A program made the translations under genes and the position numbers. DNA of 64,000 nt, taken from contig JUEB01000026.1 of the NCBI GenBank assembly GCA_000802095.1, positions 248,001 through 312,000 on the forward strand, read 5' to 3'. Of the stretch, positions 53,856-62,980 are shown in pieces. Position 1 is the stretch's first letter, and each line of letters begins with the position of its first letter. This stretch comes from Peptococcaceae bacterium BICA1-7. GTDB lineage: Bacteria > Bacillota > Desulfotomaculia > Desulfotomaculales > Desulfocucumaceae. The notes below the pieces were generated by a model. The model worked only from the letters and a program-made list of their open reading frames with translations. It had not been told where the DNA came from and made no database searches.

Positions 53856-53880
53856 ATTATTTCACCTATAAAATAAAGAC

Positions 53881-55443
53881 TTACACAACTTCCTTGGAGT
53901 GAATCTTAACCATGAAGTCATTGACATCCGCCGGAACCATTCCATCCAGCTTGGATACAATATAAACTGCCAGGAAGCCCAGAGGAACAGTAAACAGCCC
54001 CGGCACCGGGTACCTGATGGCCTCCGGCACCAGGGAAGGCAGGAAGATGAAATACAGCGAGGATAAGAGACCAACCAGCATACCGGCGATGGCCCCCTTT
54101 TCAGTCATTCCCCGCCACCAAATGCCCAGCACAAATATAGGGGCAAAGGTTGATGCGGCCACATTAAAGGCCAGACCTACCAGCATGCCGATGGCCAGCT
54201 TTTCTACCATCAAACCCAGGGCTCCGTAAAAAATACCGCATAATACTGTTGACCACCTGGCCGCGGACACCTTTTGCTTTTCAGTGGCGTTAGTGTTTAT
54301 AAAGTGGGAGTATATATCGTGCCCCAGAGCACCGGTGCTGGCAATAAAAAGCCCGGACAGGTTTGAGAAGACTGCCGCAAAGGCTCCGGCCACCACTATG
54401 CCCAGAAGCCACTTGCCACCCAGGGCCTCAGCCAGTGTAGGTATAACCATGTTTGTGCCTCCGGTGGTAAAGTTCTTAACTATATGGGGCAGCAGGCCGC
54501 CCTCGACATAAACCGCCCTCCCAACTGTGCCGAGGTAGAGGGCCAGGATAAAGAAAGCCGAGGCTATGCCTATGGCAAAAAGTCCTGAATAGCGGGCTTC
54601 CTTGGCCGAGGGGTTGGTATAGAAGCGGAGCAGTATATGGGGAAGTCCCAGTGTGCCGAATACCAGGCCAAAAAGAATTGATATGGTGGATGGAAGAGTC
54701 TTGAAGAGATATCCTCCAGGCCATTCCCAAACCGGCCCGTTGTGCATAATTGCCTTTCCACTTGCGGCTGCCGCGGCGGTATCCGGTATCGCTCCCTTAA
54801 AGCTCACCAGCAGGTCAAGTATTTTGCCATAATTATGGCCTGCTGCTATGGCTATGGCAAAAAGTATAATAAAGGCGCCAAAACGGATCCATATTTCCAG
54901 CGCCTGGTTGATGGTGGTACCTTTCATGCCTCCCACGCCAACATAGAACACCATTACAATCACGGTGAAAATAACACCGAATTTGTAGGTGGTCCCGAAG
55001 AACATTTTCAGTATGGCTGCAGCCCCCAGTATCTGCGGAGCCGCGTAAAAGCCCGAAATAGCCAGCACCACAATGACTGCCACCAGCCTGGCCCTCTTGC
55101 TGTGAAAGCGCTGGGCCAGAAAGTCAGGCACAGTATAGGCGCCAAACCTTCTCAGCGGCCCGGCCACAAAAACCGTCAGCAGCGTTAGTCCTGCGGAGAA
55201 ACAGAAGGTGTAGAAAATTCCATCATAGCCGAAGGCAAAGGTCAGTCCGGCCAGTCCCAGGAAGGTGGCCGCGGATAGATAATCCCCCGCGATAGCCGAT
55301 CCATTCATCACCCAGCCAAAGCTCCGGCCCGCCACGTAGAAGTTAACAGTACTCCGGGTATATCTCTGGGTGGCGAAGGTAATGGTAATTATTGTTAGCA
55401 GAAGAATAATGGTAAATAAATACTTTGGCTCCATTAGCTCCAT
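53881..55443 (-). CDS. actP: Cation/acetate symporter
   Basis: A 520-residue sodium/solute symporter-family protein with about 13 transmembrane helices. Signature segments are SFGWVMNGSAIAGDYLSAATFLG near the N-terminus, GLVFGTLGLPHILLRFYT in the middle and FNVAASTFAPIFVLGIWW near the end. Members carry acetate, and sometimes propionate or pyruvate, with sodium. It starts directly at the end of the DUF485 gene. With three acyl-CoA synthetase genes nearby it shows uptake and activation of short carboxylic acids. Confidence 0.93.
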   Translation of the reverse strand: MELMEPKYLFTIILLLTIITITFATQRYTRSTVNFYVAGRSFGWVMNGSAIAGDYLSAATFLGLAGLTFAFGYDGIFYTFCFSAGLTLLTVFVAGPLRRFGAYTVPDFLAQRFHSKRARLVAVIVVLAISGFYAAPQILGAAAILKMFFGTTYKFGVIFTVIVMVFYVGVGGMKGTTINQALEIWIRFGAFIILFAIAIAAGHNYGKILDLLVSFKGAIPDTAAAAASGKAIMHNGPVWEWPGGYLFKTLPSTISILFGLVFGTLGLPHILLRFYTNPSAKEARYSGLFAIGIASAFFILALYLGTVGRAVYVEGGLLPHIVKNFTTGGTNMVIPTLAEALGGKWLLGIVVAGAFAAVFSNLSGLFIASTGALGHDIYSHFINTNATEKQKVSAARWSTVLCGIFYGALGLMVEKLAIGMLVGLAFNVAASTFAPIFVLGIWWRGMTEKGAIAGMLVGLLSSLYFIFLPSLVPEAIRYPVPGLFTVPLGFLAVYIVSKLDGMVPADVNDFMVKIHSKEVV

Positions 55444-55770
55444 TTACATCCCCGCCCCCTCTGATTTTTTTTCTGAAACTTTTTCAGAAATATAAAAGTC
55501 CTTTGTATAGAAATAAACATGCACTGCTGCAATAGCAAAGGCCATGATCATAGCTCCGATGGCAGTCATAAACCAGGTCAGGGACATGCCTCCCCAGATC
55601 CTGGACTTCATTAAGTCAGGAGTCGTAAAGGTAAGTACCGGCACCAGAAACATATAAAACATATAAATTATGAATAGCCACAGGCAGATACTCATTTCCT
55701 TGGACATCCTGTAAGTGGTCATTCTGTCCAAGGGAGGCAAATCCTTGATATTAATTGTATTGTCAGACAT
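55444..55770 (-). CDS. DUF485 membrane protein, partner of ActP
   Basis: A 108-residue protein with two transmembrane helices (LWLFIIYMFYMFLVPVLTF and FMTAIGAMIMAFAIAAVHVY) and the DUF485 layout. It is longer at the N-terminus than YjcH. Genes of this type nearly always stand before actP, here with abutting frames, and the protein likely assists the symporter. AAGGGGTG precedes the ATG. Confidence 0.88.
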   Translation of the reverse strand: MSDNTINIKDLPPLDRMTTYRMSKEMSICLWLFIIYMFYMFLVPVLTFTTPDLMKSRIWGGMSLTWFMTAIGAMIMAFAIAAVHVYFYTKDFYISEKVSEKKSEGAGM

Positions 55771-56101
55771 AAATCCACCCCTTTATATTTTCTTAATATT
55801 CTGACATTAAACCCGATTAAACCTCCTTTCCCTATTTGTTTTGGGATATTAAATTATGTCACTGAATCTCCCTTCAAAAATACCACATCCAATGGTTCAG
55901 CCCGTAGTATATTTTTTTGAATTGCAAATTTTCTGAATTTTCATGTCCCATCTGAGGTCAAACGGATTCTTTTATGGCTGGCCCTCCGGCCAGTTAAAAA
56001 ATTGTTTATTCGGACATCGAAAAGGGTATTTGAGACATCATTAACGACCTTTTGGGGTTTTTAAAAAACACCCGCACATGAAATGAGCCACTTTTATCAT
56101 A
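55771..56101 (-). other. Intergenic region upstream of the DUF485-actP genes
   Basis: The 331 bases hold a CTGGCC/GGCCAG hairpin (55978-55993) and an AAAGGAGG without a following gene beyond a four-codon frame. I found no promoter pair I trust and no sigma-54 site. Confidence 0.4.
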
Positions 56102-56824
56102 TTAAAATTTATATAGCAGCGCATTGCGAATATAACACCTGAGATCAAAAAGTGTGGTTATATTTATCTCTTCAAGCTGCTTCTGGAAGGTTAGAAACAC
56201 ACCGGCTGTAAGCAGCGCGTCTCCCAGAGAAGTATGCCTTCCCTCAGGATAAATCCCCAGGTATGAAAGAATGCTGTCCAGGGTGTGTATTTTTATGTGA
56301 GGGTTTAGAGCCCTTGAGAGTATGACGGTATCAATGAGGAAGTTTTTGATTTTGACACCGTATGGTTTTAGCTTGTAATTAAGAAAGTTTATATCAAAGT
56401 CTATGGAATGTCCTATAATTACACTGTCTCCAATAAATTCCATAAGATCCGCCGCCACAGCGCAGAAACCGCAGGCCCCGGAAACCATTTCATCGGATAT
56501 CCCGGTAAGATCGGCGATAAAGCGCGGAATTTCTCTCCCGGGGTTGACCAGACTGTGAAAGATTGACTGCTCTATCTCCCCCCCCTTTATTCGACATGCC
56601 CCCACCGAGATTACTTCATCCCCTGAGTGGGGCCTCAGCCCCGTAGTCTCGGTATCCAGCACCACCATACTGAGATCCTGCAGCCGCAATTTGTCCTTAA
56701 CCCTTAAATCATTTTTTTTAATCTGGCCCCGGTATTTTCCCAGTAATTCTGCAGCGGGATCTTCATGTGGACAAACCCTTTTAAAGCGGGTTACAGGTAT
56801 TACTTTCCTTATTACCACACACAA
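56102..56824 (-). CDS. DnaQ/PolC-type 3'-5' exonuclease
   Basis: A 240-residue DEDDh exonuclease. Motif Exo I is VLDTETTG, Exo II is HSIDFDINFLN, and Exo III is HTSLGDALLT. The first 50 residues are basic and of unknown role. Such proteins are often found next to DUF294/acetate-permease genes and may act on nucleotides or RNA. The start is a GTG at 56824. Confidence 0.88.
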   Translation of the reverse strand: MCVVIRKVIPVTRFKRVCPHEDPAAELLGKYRGQIKKNDLRVKDKLRLQDLSMVVLDTETTGLRPHSGDEVISVGACRIKGGEIEQSIFHSLVNPGREIPRFIADLTGISDEMVSGACGFCAVAADLMEFIGDSVIIGHSIDFDINFLNYKLKPYGVKIKNFLIDTVILSRALNPHIKIHTLDSILSYLGIYPEGRHTSLGDALLTAGVFLTFQKQLEEINITTLFDLRCYIRNALLYKF

Positions 56825-56915
56825 TTACACCTGCCTTGCGTAAAAGCCGCGTCTTTACCCCTCCCGGGCAGAAGTTACTCTTACTCCGACCACCTCCTAA
56901 AACAGATTTATTAAG

Positions 56916-56951
56916 CCAGTCCCCGGCCGTTTTTGTTCGGCCGGGGACTGG
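56916..56951 (-). terminator. Strong hairpin after the acyl-CoA synthetase gene
   Basis: CCAGTCCCCGGCCG and CGGCCGGGGACTGG form a perfect 14-bp stem with an 8-base loop, 22 bases after the stop at 56974. The minus-strand tail is CTTAATAAAT, not a good T-run. Confidence 0.75.
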
Positions 56952-56973
56952 TTTTACATGATGTCGGCAGATA

Positions 56974-58605
56974 TTATTTTTTACCCCATTCCTTATCGCG
57001 CAGCTCAATCCTTCTTATTTTTCCACTCATAGTTTTGGGAAGAGATTCCACAAATTCAATTTTCCTGGGGTATTTATAAGGAGCAGTCACCTTTTTGACA
57101 TAATCCTGCAGCTCTTTTGCCAGCTTATCGGACGGTTCAAAACCGGGAGCCAGTACTATGAAAGCCTTGACCACCTCGCCTCTGAGTTCATCAGGGCTGG
57201 AAACCACTGCCGATTCGGCCACAGCGTCATGCTCTATGAGAGCGCTTTCCACCTCAAAGGGACCAATCCTGTAGCCAGCGGCCAGTATGACATCGTCCGC
57301 CCGGCCCACGAACCACAGGTAACCGTCTTTATCCTTGTATGCTTTGTCCCCGGTGATGTACCAGTCGCCCCTGTGAGCACTGGCAGTTTTATCGGGATTC
57401 TTCCAGTACTCCCTAAACAGCCCCACCGGCCTGTTGGGCTTCACTTTAACGGCAATATCCCCCTCCTGATTGGGAGGCAGCACATTTCCGTCTTCGTCGA
57501 TGACTTCTATCTCAAAACCAGGGGCAGGCTTGCCCATGGATCCAAAGCGTGGCTCAATACATGGGAAACTACCGGCCAGCAGTACTGTCTCGGTCTGTCC
57601 GTATCCGTCCCGTATGGTAATACCGGTAGCAGCTTTCCAGGTCTCAATAACCTCGGGGTTCAAGGGCTCTCCGGCGCCTACACAGTGCCTAAGAGTTGGA
57701 TATTTATAAGCTTTTAAGTCCTCCAGCACCAGCATCCGGTAGTTGGTGGGAGCCCCACACATGGTGGTGATGGGATATTTGCTCAGTATTTCCAGTGTCT
57801 TCTTGGTGTCAAAACGGGGAGAGTGGTGCACGAAGATAGCAGCTCCCATGCTCCACGGGCCAAATAAGGAACTCCAGGCAGCCTTGGCCCAGCCGGTATC
57901 GCTCAGGTTCCAGTGCAGGTCCTTCTGGGTCAGATCCAGCCAGAACCGGCCGGTTATCTGGTGCCCCATGGGGAAGGAAATATGGGTATGGGCTGTCATT
58001 TTGGGATAGCCAGTGGTTCCTGAGGTGAAGTAGAGTATGGCCAGGTCATCACTGCGGGTTTTAACAGTCTCAAACTGGTCACCGGCTTTTTCAAAAAGCT
58101 CCTGATAATTCTGCCAGCCATCCCGCTTGTCTCCCACAATAATTCTTGTTTTCAACTTGGGACACTGGCCAATAATTTCATCCACCTTGGGAGCTATGGC
58201 GCTGTCGGTTATTATGCAGGCAGCATCGGAGGCCTCAAAGCGAAATTGAAGATCCTTAGCGGTCAGCTGGGTAACCCCGGGGCTTATTATCGCACCCATT
58301 CTGAGGCAGGCTATATTCAGCACCCACCACTCTATCAACCTTGGCAGACTAATAAAAACAACATCGCCTTTTTTTATCCCCTGGCTGGCCAGCATATTGC
58401 AGACCTTGCGGGATTCCTGGCATAACTCAGCAAATGTCTTTTTAACTTCGTTACCGTGGTCATCAATCCACCACATGGCCAAACTTTTGGGATCCTGGGC
58501 CCACTTGTCCAGCATGTCCCCAGCAAAATTGTAGTGTTCCGGCACATCAAATTTAAATTCTTTATATGTCTTGTCGTAGTCAGTCATATTATGCTTTTGA
58601 GTCAT
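56974..58605 (-). CDS. Acyl-CoA synthetase, medium-chain (MACS) type
   Basis: A 543-residue AMP-forming ligase that activates a carboxylic acid to its CoA thioester. Motifs are YFTSGTTGYPK (P-loop), DGYGQTE, GDKAYKDKDGYLWFVGR, and the catalytic Lys in MSGKIRR. The pattern (NLSDTGWAKAAWSS) fits MACS or benzoate-CoA-ligase-like enzymes more than acetyl-CoA synthetase. TAGGAGG precedes the ATG. The substrate is not known; butyrate to medium-chain or aromatic acids are possible. Confidence 0.9.
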   Translation of the reverse strand: MTQKHNMTDYDKTYKEFKFDVPEHYNFAGDMLDKWAQDPKSLAMWWIDDHGNEVKKTFAELCQESRKVCNMLASQGIKKGDVVFISLPRLIEWWVLNIACLRMGAIISPGVTQLTAKDLQFRFEASDAACIITDSAIAPKVDEIIGQCPKLKTRIIVGDKRDGWQNYQELFEKAGDQFETVKTRSDDLAILYFTSGTTGYPKMTAHTHISFPMGHQITGRFWLDLTQKDLHWNLSDTGWAKAAWSSLFGPWSMGAAIFVHHSPRFDTKKTLEILSKYPITTMCGAPTNYRMLVLEDLKAYKYPTLRHCVGAGEPLNPEVIETWKAATGITIRDGYGQTETVLLAGSFPCIEPRFGSMGKPAPGFEIEVIDEDGNVLPPNQEGDIAVKVKPNRPVGLFREYWKNPDKTASAHRGDWYITGDKAYKDKDGYLWFVGRADDVILAAGYRIGPFEVESALIEHDAVAESAVVSSPDELRGEVVKAFIVLAPGFEPSDKLAKELQDYVKKVTAPYKYPRKIEFVESLPKTMSGKIRRIELRDKEWGKK

Positions 58606-58774
58606 GTTATACCTCCTAAGTAGTTAATCAATTTATGCTTATACGTTGCCGCAGGTCCTTTTTCCATCCCCCCCCTGACCAAATATTAATTTTAAACACT
58701 CTCCAAACTGCTAAAAAATGGGGCAGAAAGGAGTGAATAGATAGTCATTTATTACGCCTGGGCGGCAATAAACA

Positions 58775-60436
58775 TCAGGCGTACTCTATCTGGGCATCCT
58801 TTTGTCTGCCCAGTATCTCTGTGGCCTGCTCTCTGAGCTTGTACTTCTGAATCTTGCCGCTGGCAGTGGTGGGAAACTGATCTACAAAGAATATATAGGC
58901 TGGCACCTTGTGCCTAGATATTTTATCCCTGCAGTATTCCTTCAATTCCTCTTCACTGGAAGTCTGCCCCTCCTTTAACTGAATAAAGGCAGCCACCTCT
59001 TCACCGTACTTGGCGCTGGGAATCCCCGCCACCTGAATGTCCTTCACCTTGGGGTTGGTGTAGAGAAATTCTTCAATTTCCCGGGGATATATATTTTCAC
59101 CGCCTCTTATGATCATATCCTTTAGCCTTCCGGTTATCTTACAGTATCCATTTTGATCCATGACCGCCAGGTCGCCTGTGTGCAGCCAGTGATCAGAGTC
59201 AATAGCCGCGGCAGTGGCCTCATTATTGTTGTAGTAGCCATTCATCACATGATATCCTCTGGTGCAAAGCTCCCCCTGGACTCCAGGAGGCAATGTCTCT
59301 CCGGTGGACGGTTCTACAATTTTTACTTCTACATTGGGCAGTGCCCGTCCCACAGTGCTCACCCTTAATTCTATAGGATCATCTGTCCTGGTCATGGTAA
59401 TCCCCGGTGATGACTCGGTCTGCCCGTAAGTTATGCATATTTCCCGGGCTCCCATTTTATCCACCACGGCCTTCATTACCTCTATCGGGCAGGGTGCTCC
59501 GGCCATAATTCCAGTTCTCAGAGAAGAAGTGTCATAGTTGTTTTTACTCATTTCCTCCAACTCGGCAATAAACATTGTGGGCACTCCGTGAACTGCAGTG
59601 CAACGTTCCTTCTCCAACAGTTCCAATACCTTCACGGGCTTAAAGGAAATCACGGGCACCATGGTGGCCCCCACCACCATACAGAGCAGAGTCCCCATCA
59701 CACAGCCAAAGCAGTGGAAAAATGGCACCGGTATGCACAGCCTGTCTTTTTCGGAAAAATTCATACACTGGGCCTGACTGTATGCATTACCAATAATATT
59801 AGTATGAGTAAGCATTACACCTTTGGGAAAACCTGTTGTTCCCGAGGTATACTGCATATTAATAACCTCATCGGGATGCAGTGAGTCTTCTACGGCCTTC
59901 AGCTCATCATCGCCAACCTCTTCGCCCATGGCCATTATGTCATCCCAGCAGAACATGCCTGGCTGTCTGTCCTTGCCCAGGAAAATTACATTTTTAAGAA
60001 GGGGCAGCCGGGGTGACTTCAGTTCCCCTGGAGCGCAATCATTCAGCTCGGGGCAAAGCTTATATATTATGTCAAGGTATTCCCTGCCAACTATTCCCTC
60101 TATAAGTAAAAGTGTCTGCGAATCAGATTGCTTTAGCAGGTACTCCAGCTCAAATAAGCGATAGCTTGTATTAACCGTAACCAGAACTCCGCCCATTTTT
60201 CCGGTAGAAAACTGGCTGATAACCCATTCGGGAACATTATTGGCCCAAATCGATATTTTATCTCCCTTTTTTACTCCAAGCCTTATGAATCCCTTGGCAG
60301 CCCTGTTGCAAACCTGCCTGAACTCCTCATAACTGTACCTGATACCTCGTTCCGAATAGATAAGAGCTTCGTTGCCGGGAAATCTGGAAGCCATTTCGTC
60401 CACCAGACCGCCGATGGTTATTTTTCCTACTTCCAT
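58775..60436 (-). CDS. AMP-forming acyl-CoA synthetase (FadD/AcsM-like)
   Basis: A 553-residue adenylate-forming ligase. The P-loop is YTSGTTGFPKGV, A5 is TYGQTESSPG, A8 is GRLKDMIIRGGENIYP, and the C-terminal Lys is in TASGKIQKY. It differs clearly from the neighbouring MACS gene, so they are not recent duplicates. It lies 52 bases after a small DNA-binding-like gene and downstream of a possible sigma-54 promoter. Confidence 0.9.
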   Translation of the reverse strand: MEVGKITIGGLVDEMASRFPGNEALIYSERGIRYSYEEFRQVCNRAAKGFIRLGVKKGDKISIWANNVPEWVISQFSTGKMGGVLVTVNTSYRLFELEYLLKQSDSQTLLLIEGIVGREYLDIIYKLCPELNDCAPGELKSPRLPLLKNVIFLGKDRQPGMFCWDDIMAMGEEVGDDELKAVEDSLHPDEVINMQYTSGTTGFPKGVMLTHTNIIGNAYSQAQCMNFSEKDRLCIPVPFFHCFGCVMGTLLCMVVGATMVPVISFKPVKVLELLEKERCTAVHGVPTMFIAELEEMSKNNYDTSSLRTGIMAGAPCPIEVMKAVVDKMGAREICITYGQTESSPGITMTRTDDPIELRVSTVGRALPNVEVKIVEPSTGETLPPGVQGELCTRGYHVMNGYYNNNEATAAAIDSDHWLHTGDLAVMDQNGYCKITGRLKDMIIRGGENIYPREIEEFLYTNPKVKDIQVAGIPSAKYGEEVAAFIQLKEGQTSSEEELKEYCRDKISRHKVPAYIFFVDQFPTTASGKIQKYKLREQATEILGRQKDAQIEYA

Positions 60437-60488
60437 CGTTCTGCCTCCTTAAAAAATTTGATCTGTATGGTTATTTGTGTAAATACAC

Positions 60489-60752
60489 TCAGACGCGGCT
60501 AACCGGTTTTTCAAAGAATCCCACGGCCAGGGTGCCCTTTTCCCTTATGATGCGACCTGTTTGTACCAGCTCTTCAACCAGCTGGTCCACTACTCCCAAT
60601 TCCAGGTCAAAATGCTCCGCGATTTCCAGGGAATTATGCCTCCTCTTGCCTACCAGAACCAATATGGCTTCTTTTGTTAAAATTCTTTGATGTCTGTTTG
60701 CCGGCCCATTCCTGGATAAATAGCCCTCTCTCTCCTTCCGGATGCCGCCCAT
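60489..60752 (-). CDS. Small winged-helix-like protein
   Basis: An 87-residue protein. Residues about 30-75 (RILTKEAILVLVG, NSLEIAEHFDLELGVVDQLVEELVQTGRI) look like a winged helix-turn-helix of the FeoC/MarR size class. I chose ATG 60752, with GGAGG 6 bases upstream. The role is unknown; its place before an acyl-CoA synthetase suggests a local regulator. Confidence 0.6.
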   Translation of the reverse strand: MGGIRKEREGYLSRNGPANRHQRILTKEAILVLVGKRRHNSLEIAEHFDLELGVVDQLVEELVQTGRIIREKGTLAVGFFEKPVSRV

Positions 60753-60776
60753 ACGGTACCTCCGCATACAGATCAT

Positions 60777-61077
60777 TTATTTCCCAATTCAGCGGTCTTT
60801 TATATACCAACTCCCGGCCCATTTCATACTATTGCTACTTATTCGAATATTGCAAAATTTATGGCACTTATTAGTGCATCCATGCTAAACGGTATGATTT
60901 GGGCGCTGAATGGTTAAATAATCACCTGAATCAACTTGCGGGTCCATATATTGCTTTCCAGGAAGGTCTTTTTTGTAAACAATAATTTACGCTTTACAGT
61001 GTTTTTGTATTAATTATATACAGTAGACACAATAAAAATATTATTTCTTTAACCCAGCCTCCTTCCTTAATCTTTAT
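60777..61077 (-). other. Gap between the sigma-54 activator gene and the winged-helix gene
   Basis: It is AT-rich with no gene visible. It holds the candidate sigma-54 promoter at 60851-60866 and, next to it, the inverted repeat GCACT-TATT-AGTGC at 60865-60878. Confidence 0.45.
60851..60866 (-). promoter_or_regulatory. Candidate sigma-54 promoter of the acyl-CoA synthetase operon
   Basis: On the minus strand TGCCATAAATTTTGCA matches TGGCAC-N5-TTGCA with two mismatches, one at the important -24 G. The spacing is correct. The gene for a sigma-54 activator is directly upstream. Confidence 0.35.
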
Positions 61078-62517
61078 CTACTGCTCCAGTGATTCAATCC
61101 CCAGTTTGACAATCTTCTTATACAGTCCGGGCCTGGATATCCCCAGCATTTTTGAGGCCTTGGCCTTATTCCCCCGGCAGATTAAAAGCGCCTGTATGAT
61201 TACTGTCTTTTCTGCCCGGGCGATAATTTCATCAATTCCCTGCCCACCGGATAGAGCTGAGACAACAAATCCCACAGGGCCGCTGTCATTTTCCCCTTTT
61301 GGGGAAGCAAGCTTAAGTATCTCGCCGGGAAGGTGGGCAGGCTGAATCATATTTCCGTCCAAAACATTAAATGCTCTTTCGATTACATTTTCAAGCTCTC
61401 TTACATTCCCCGGCCAGGTATGGCTTAAAAGAGCCGTTTCTGTTTTGGATGAAATTCCGGCAACCCTGTACTTGAACACCCTGTTAAACTTTTCAATAAA
61501 ATGTGCTGCCAGAGGAATTACATCCTCCATCCTCTCCCTTAAGGGGGGTATGACTATATTCACCACATTAAGCCTGTAATAAAGATCCTCCCTGAAGGCG
61601 CCGCTTCTAACCAGTTGATCAGTATTAATGTTGGTGGCCGCAATAATCCTGACATTGGATTTTATACTTTCTGACCCGCCCAGCTTTTGTATCTCCCTGT
61701 CCTGTATAAACCGAAGCAGCTTGGACTGTAGGGGCAGTGACAGATCACCTATCTCATCCAGGAAAACTGTGCCATTGTGGGCCAGTTCCAACTTCCCCTT
61801 CCGCCCCCCTTTTTTTGATCCGGTAAAGGATCCCTCCTCATAGCCGAAAAACTCTGACTCCAGCAGACTTTCCGGTATGGCTGCACAGTTTATTTTTACA
61901 AAGGGGCCCTCCCTTCTCAGGCTGGCATCGTGTATGGCCTGGGCAAACAGCTCCTTTCCGGTGCCTGACTCTCCTGTTAACAATATGTTTGAGTCTCTTT
62001 TCGCTACCCTCAGCAGCATTTTTTTCAGATCAGTCATCTGCTGACTTGTCCCTATGATATCGCTGTCAGTGAATTTTACTGTATATAATCCAGTTGCCCC
62101 TGTCCTTTTTCTGCCCCGTGTAACAGAGAGCCCTTCGCCACCTCCGGGTCCGCCTATTATAAAATTTACTCTGGCCAGGGCTCCCGCCACTTTACCCAGA
62201 TTCCTTACTGGTATATAGTCAACAAGGGCGCTGTCGGCTCCGATTGTCTCAATCCTGCCCAGTTCAGGCTCACCGGAGCTGATAACCTCGGCTATCCTGC
62301 GAAAGCAGCGGCAGCTGCGAATTAATGGCAGACCAATAAAGTCAGCCGGCCTCCTGTTAAGAGCTGTGGACAGAGACGGGCTTATCTGGACCACCAGCCC
62401 TTCCCTGTCAACCACCACCACCCCATCGGACAGGCTGTCCAATAAACTATTCCATAAATTTTCGGCTGTCAGTGAGGGATCTTTTTTAACTTCCCTGGAT
62501 TCATCGGGGCAAAGCAA
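61078..62517 (-). CDS. Sigma-54-dependent transcriptional activator (PAS, AAA+, Fis)
   Basis: A 479-residue enhancer-binding protein. A PAS domain (about 20-130, DGVVVVDREGLVV) is followed by the AAA+ domain with Walker A GESGTGKELFAQ and Walker B TVFLDEIGD. The sigma-54 contact loop is GSFTGS, a variant of GAFTGA. The C-terminal Fis-type helix-turn-helix is KASKMLGISRPGLYKKI. There is no receiver domain, so a ligand sensed by PAS probably controls it. Downstream acyl-CoA synthetase genes are likely targets. Confidence 0.92.
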   Translation of the reverse strand: MLCPDESREVKKDPSLTAENLWNSLLDSLSDGVVVVDREGLVVQISPSLSTALNRRPADFIGLPLIRSCRCFRRIAEVISSGEPELGRIETIGADSALVDYIPVRNLGKVAGALARVNFIIGGPGGGEGLSVTRGRKRTGATGLYTVKFTDSDIIGTSQQMTDLKKMLLRVAKRDSNILLTGESGTGKELFAQAIHDASLRREGPFVKINCAAIPESLLESEFFGYEEGSFTGSKKGGRKGKLELAHNGTVFLDEIGDLSLPLQSKLLRFIQDREIQKLGGSESIKSNVRIIAATNINTDQLVRSGAFREDLYYRLNVVNIVIPPLRERMEDVIPLAAHFIEKFNRVFKYRVAGISSKTETALLSHTWPGNVRELENVIERAFNVLDGNMIQPAHLPGEILKLASPKGENDSGPVGFVVSALSGGQGIDEIIARAEKTVIIQALLICRGNKAKASKMLGISRPGLYKKIVKLGIESLEQ

Positions 62518-62980
62518 TTATATCACCGCCGGATTCTTTGTTTTTGACTTAAGGGTAATCCATATGGTCAGAAGACTGCTAAAAGGTATTATTTTCTGTC
62601 AGGAGACAGCTTACGGGTATTGCTTTCTGCCGGGAGACAGTAGAGTTGGCTAAGCATTCCTTATACGACTTAAACTGATATTTTAAAACTACTGTTTTCT
62701 GTCTCCTGACCTGTTGTTCATTCTTTTAAGCAGTCTCCTGACCCGGATTCTATAGCTTATTAGCAGTCTCCTGTCTCCCGACCTGATGGTTCATGCTCTT
62801 TAGCGGTCTCCCGACCTTGGGAATATCTTATGAGCAGTCTCCTGACCGCAGGAAATACTCATAAGCCATCAGGGGGTTATCAAATGCTTCGAACCAAAAT
62901 AGTGTGTACCATATGTTTGTAATGCTTTTTCACAAATAAATCTGGCGGTCCATTTAAGACCGCCAGTAACCTATTAAGCA
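62518..62980. repeat. Dispersed repeat family B, copy 2, in a gene-free gap
   Basis: From about 62595 to 62870 the gap holds TGTCAGGAGACAGCTTACGGGTATTGCTTTCTGCCGGGAGACAG, close to the copy at 48943, and then several AGCAGTCTCCTGACC blocks 35-60 bases apart. Nothing coding is seen. Confidence 0.75.
62942..62966 (-). terminator. Terminator of the partial acyl-CoA synthetase gene
   Basis: CTGGCGGTC and GACCGCCAG form a perfect 9-bp stem, followed on the minus strand by ATTTATTTGTG, 15 bases after the stop codon. Confidence 0.8.

Noticed and set aside
60862-60878. Sigma-54 promoter on the plus strand (TGGCAC..TGCA)
   Set aside because: The spacing between the GG and GC elements is one base too long and no plus-strand gene follows.
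62595-62870. Repeated AGCAGTCTCCTGACC blocks as a CRISPR array
   Set aside because: Repeat lengths and spacings vary, repeats are short and degenerate, and no cas genes are present.
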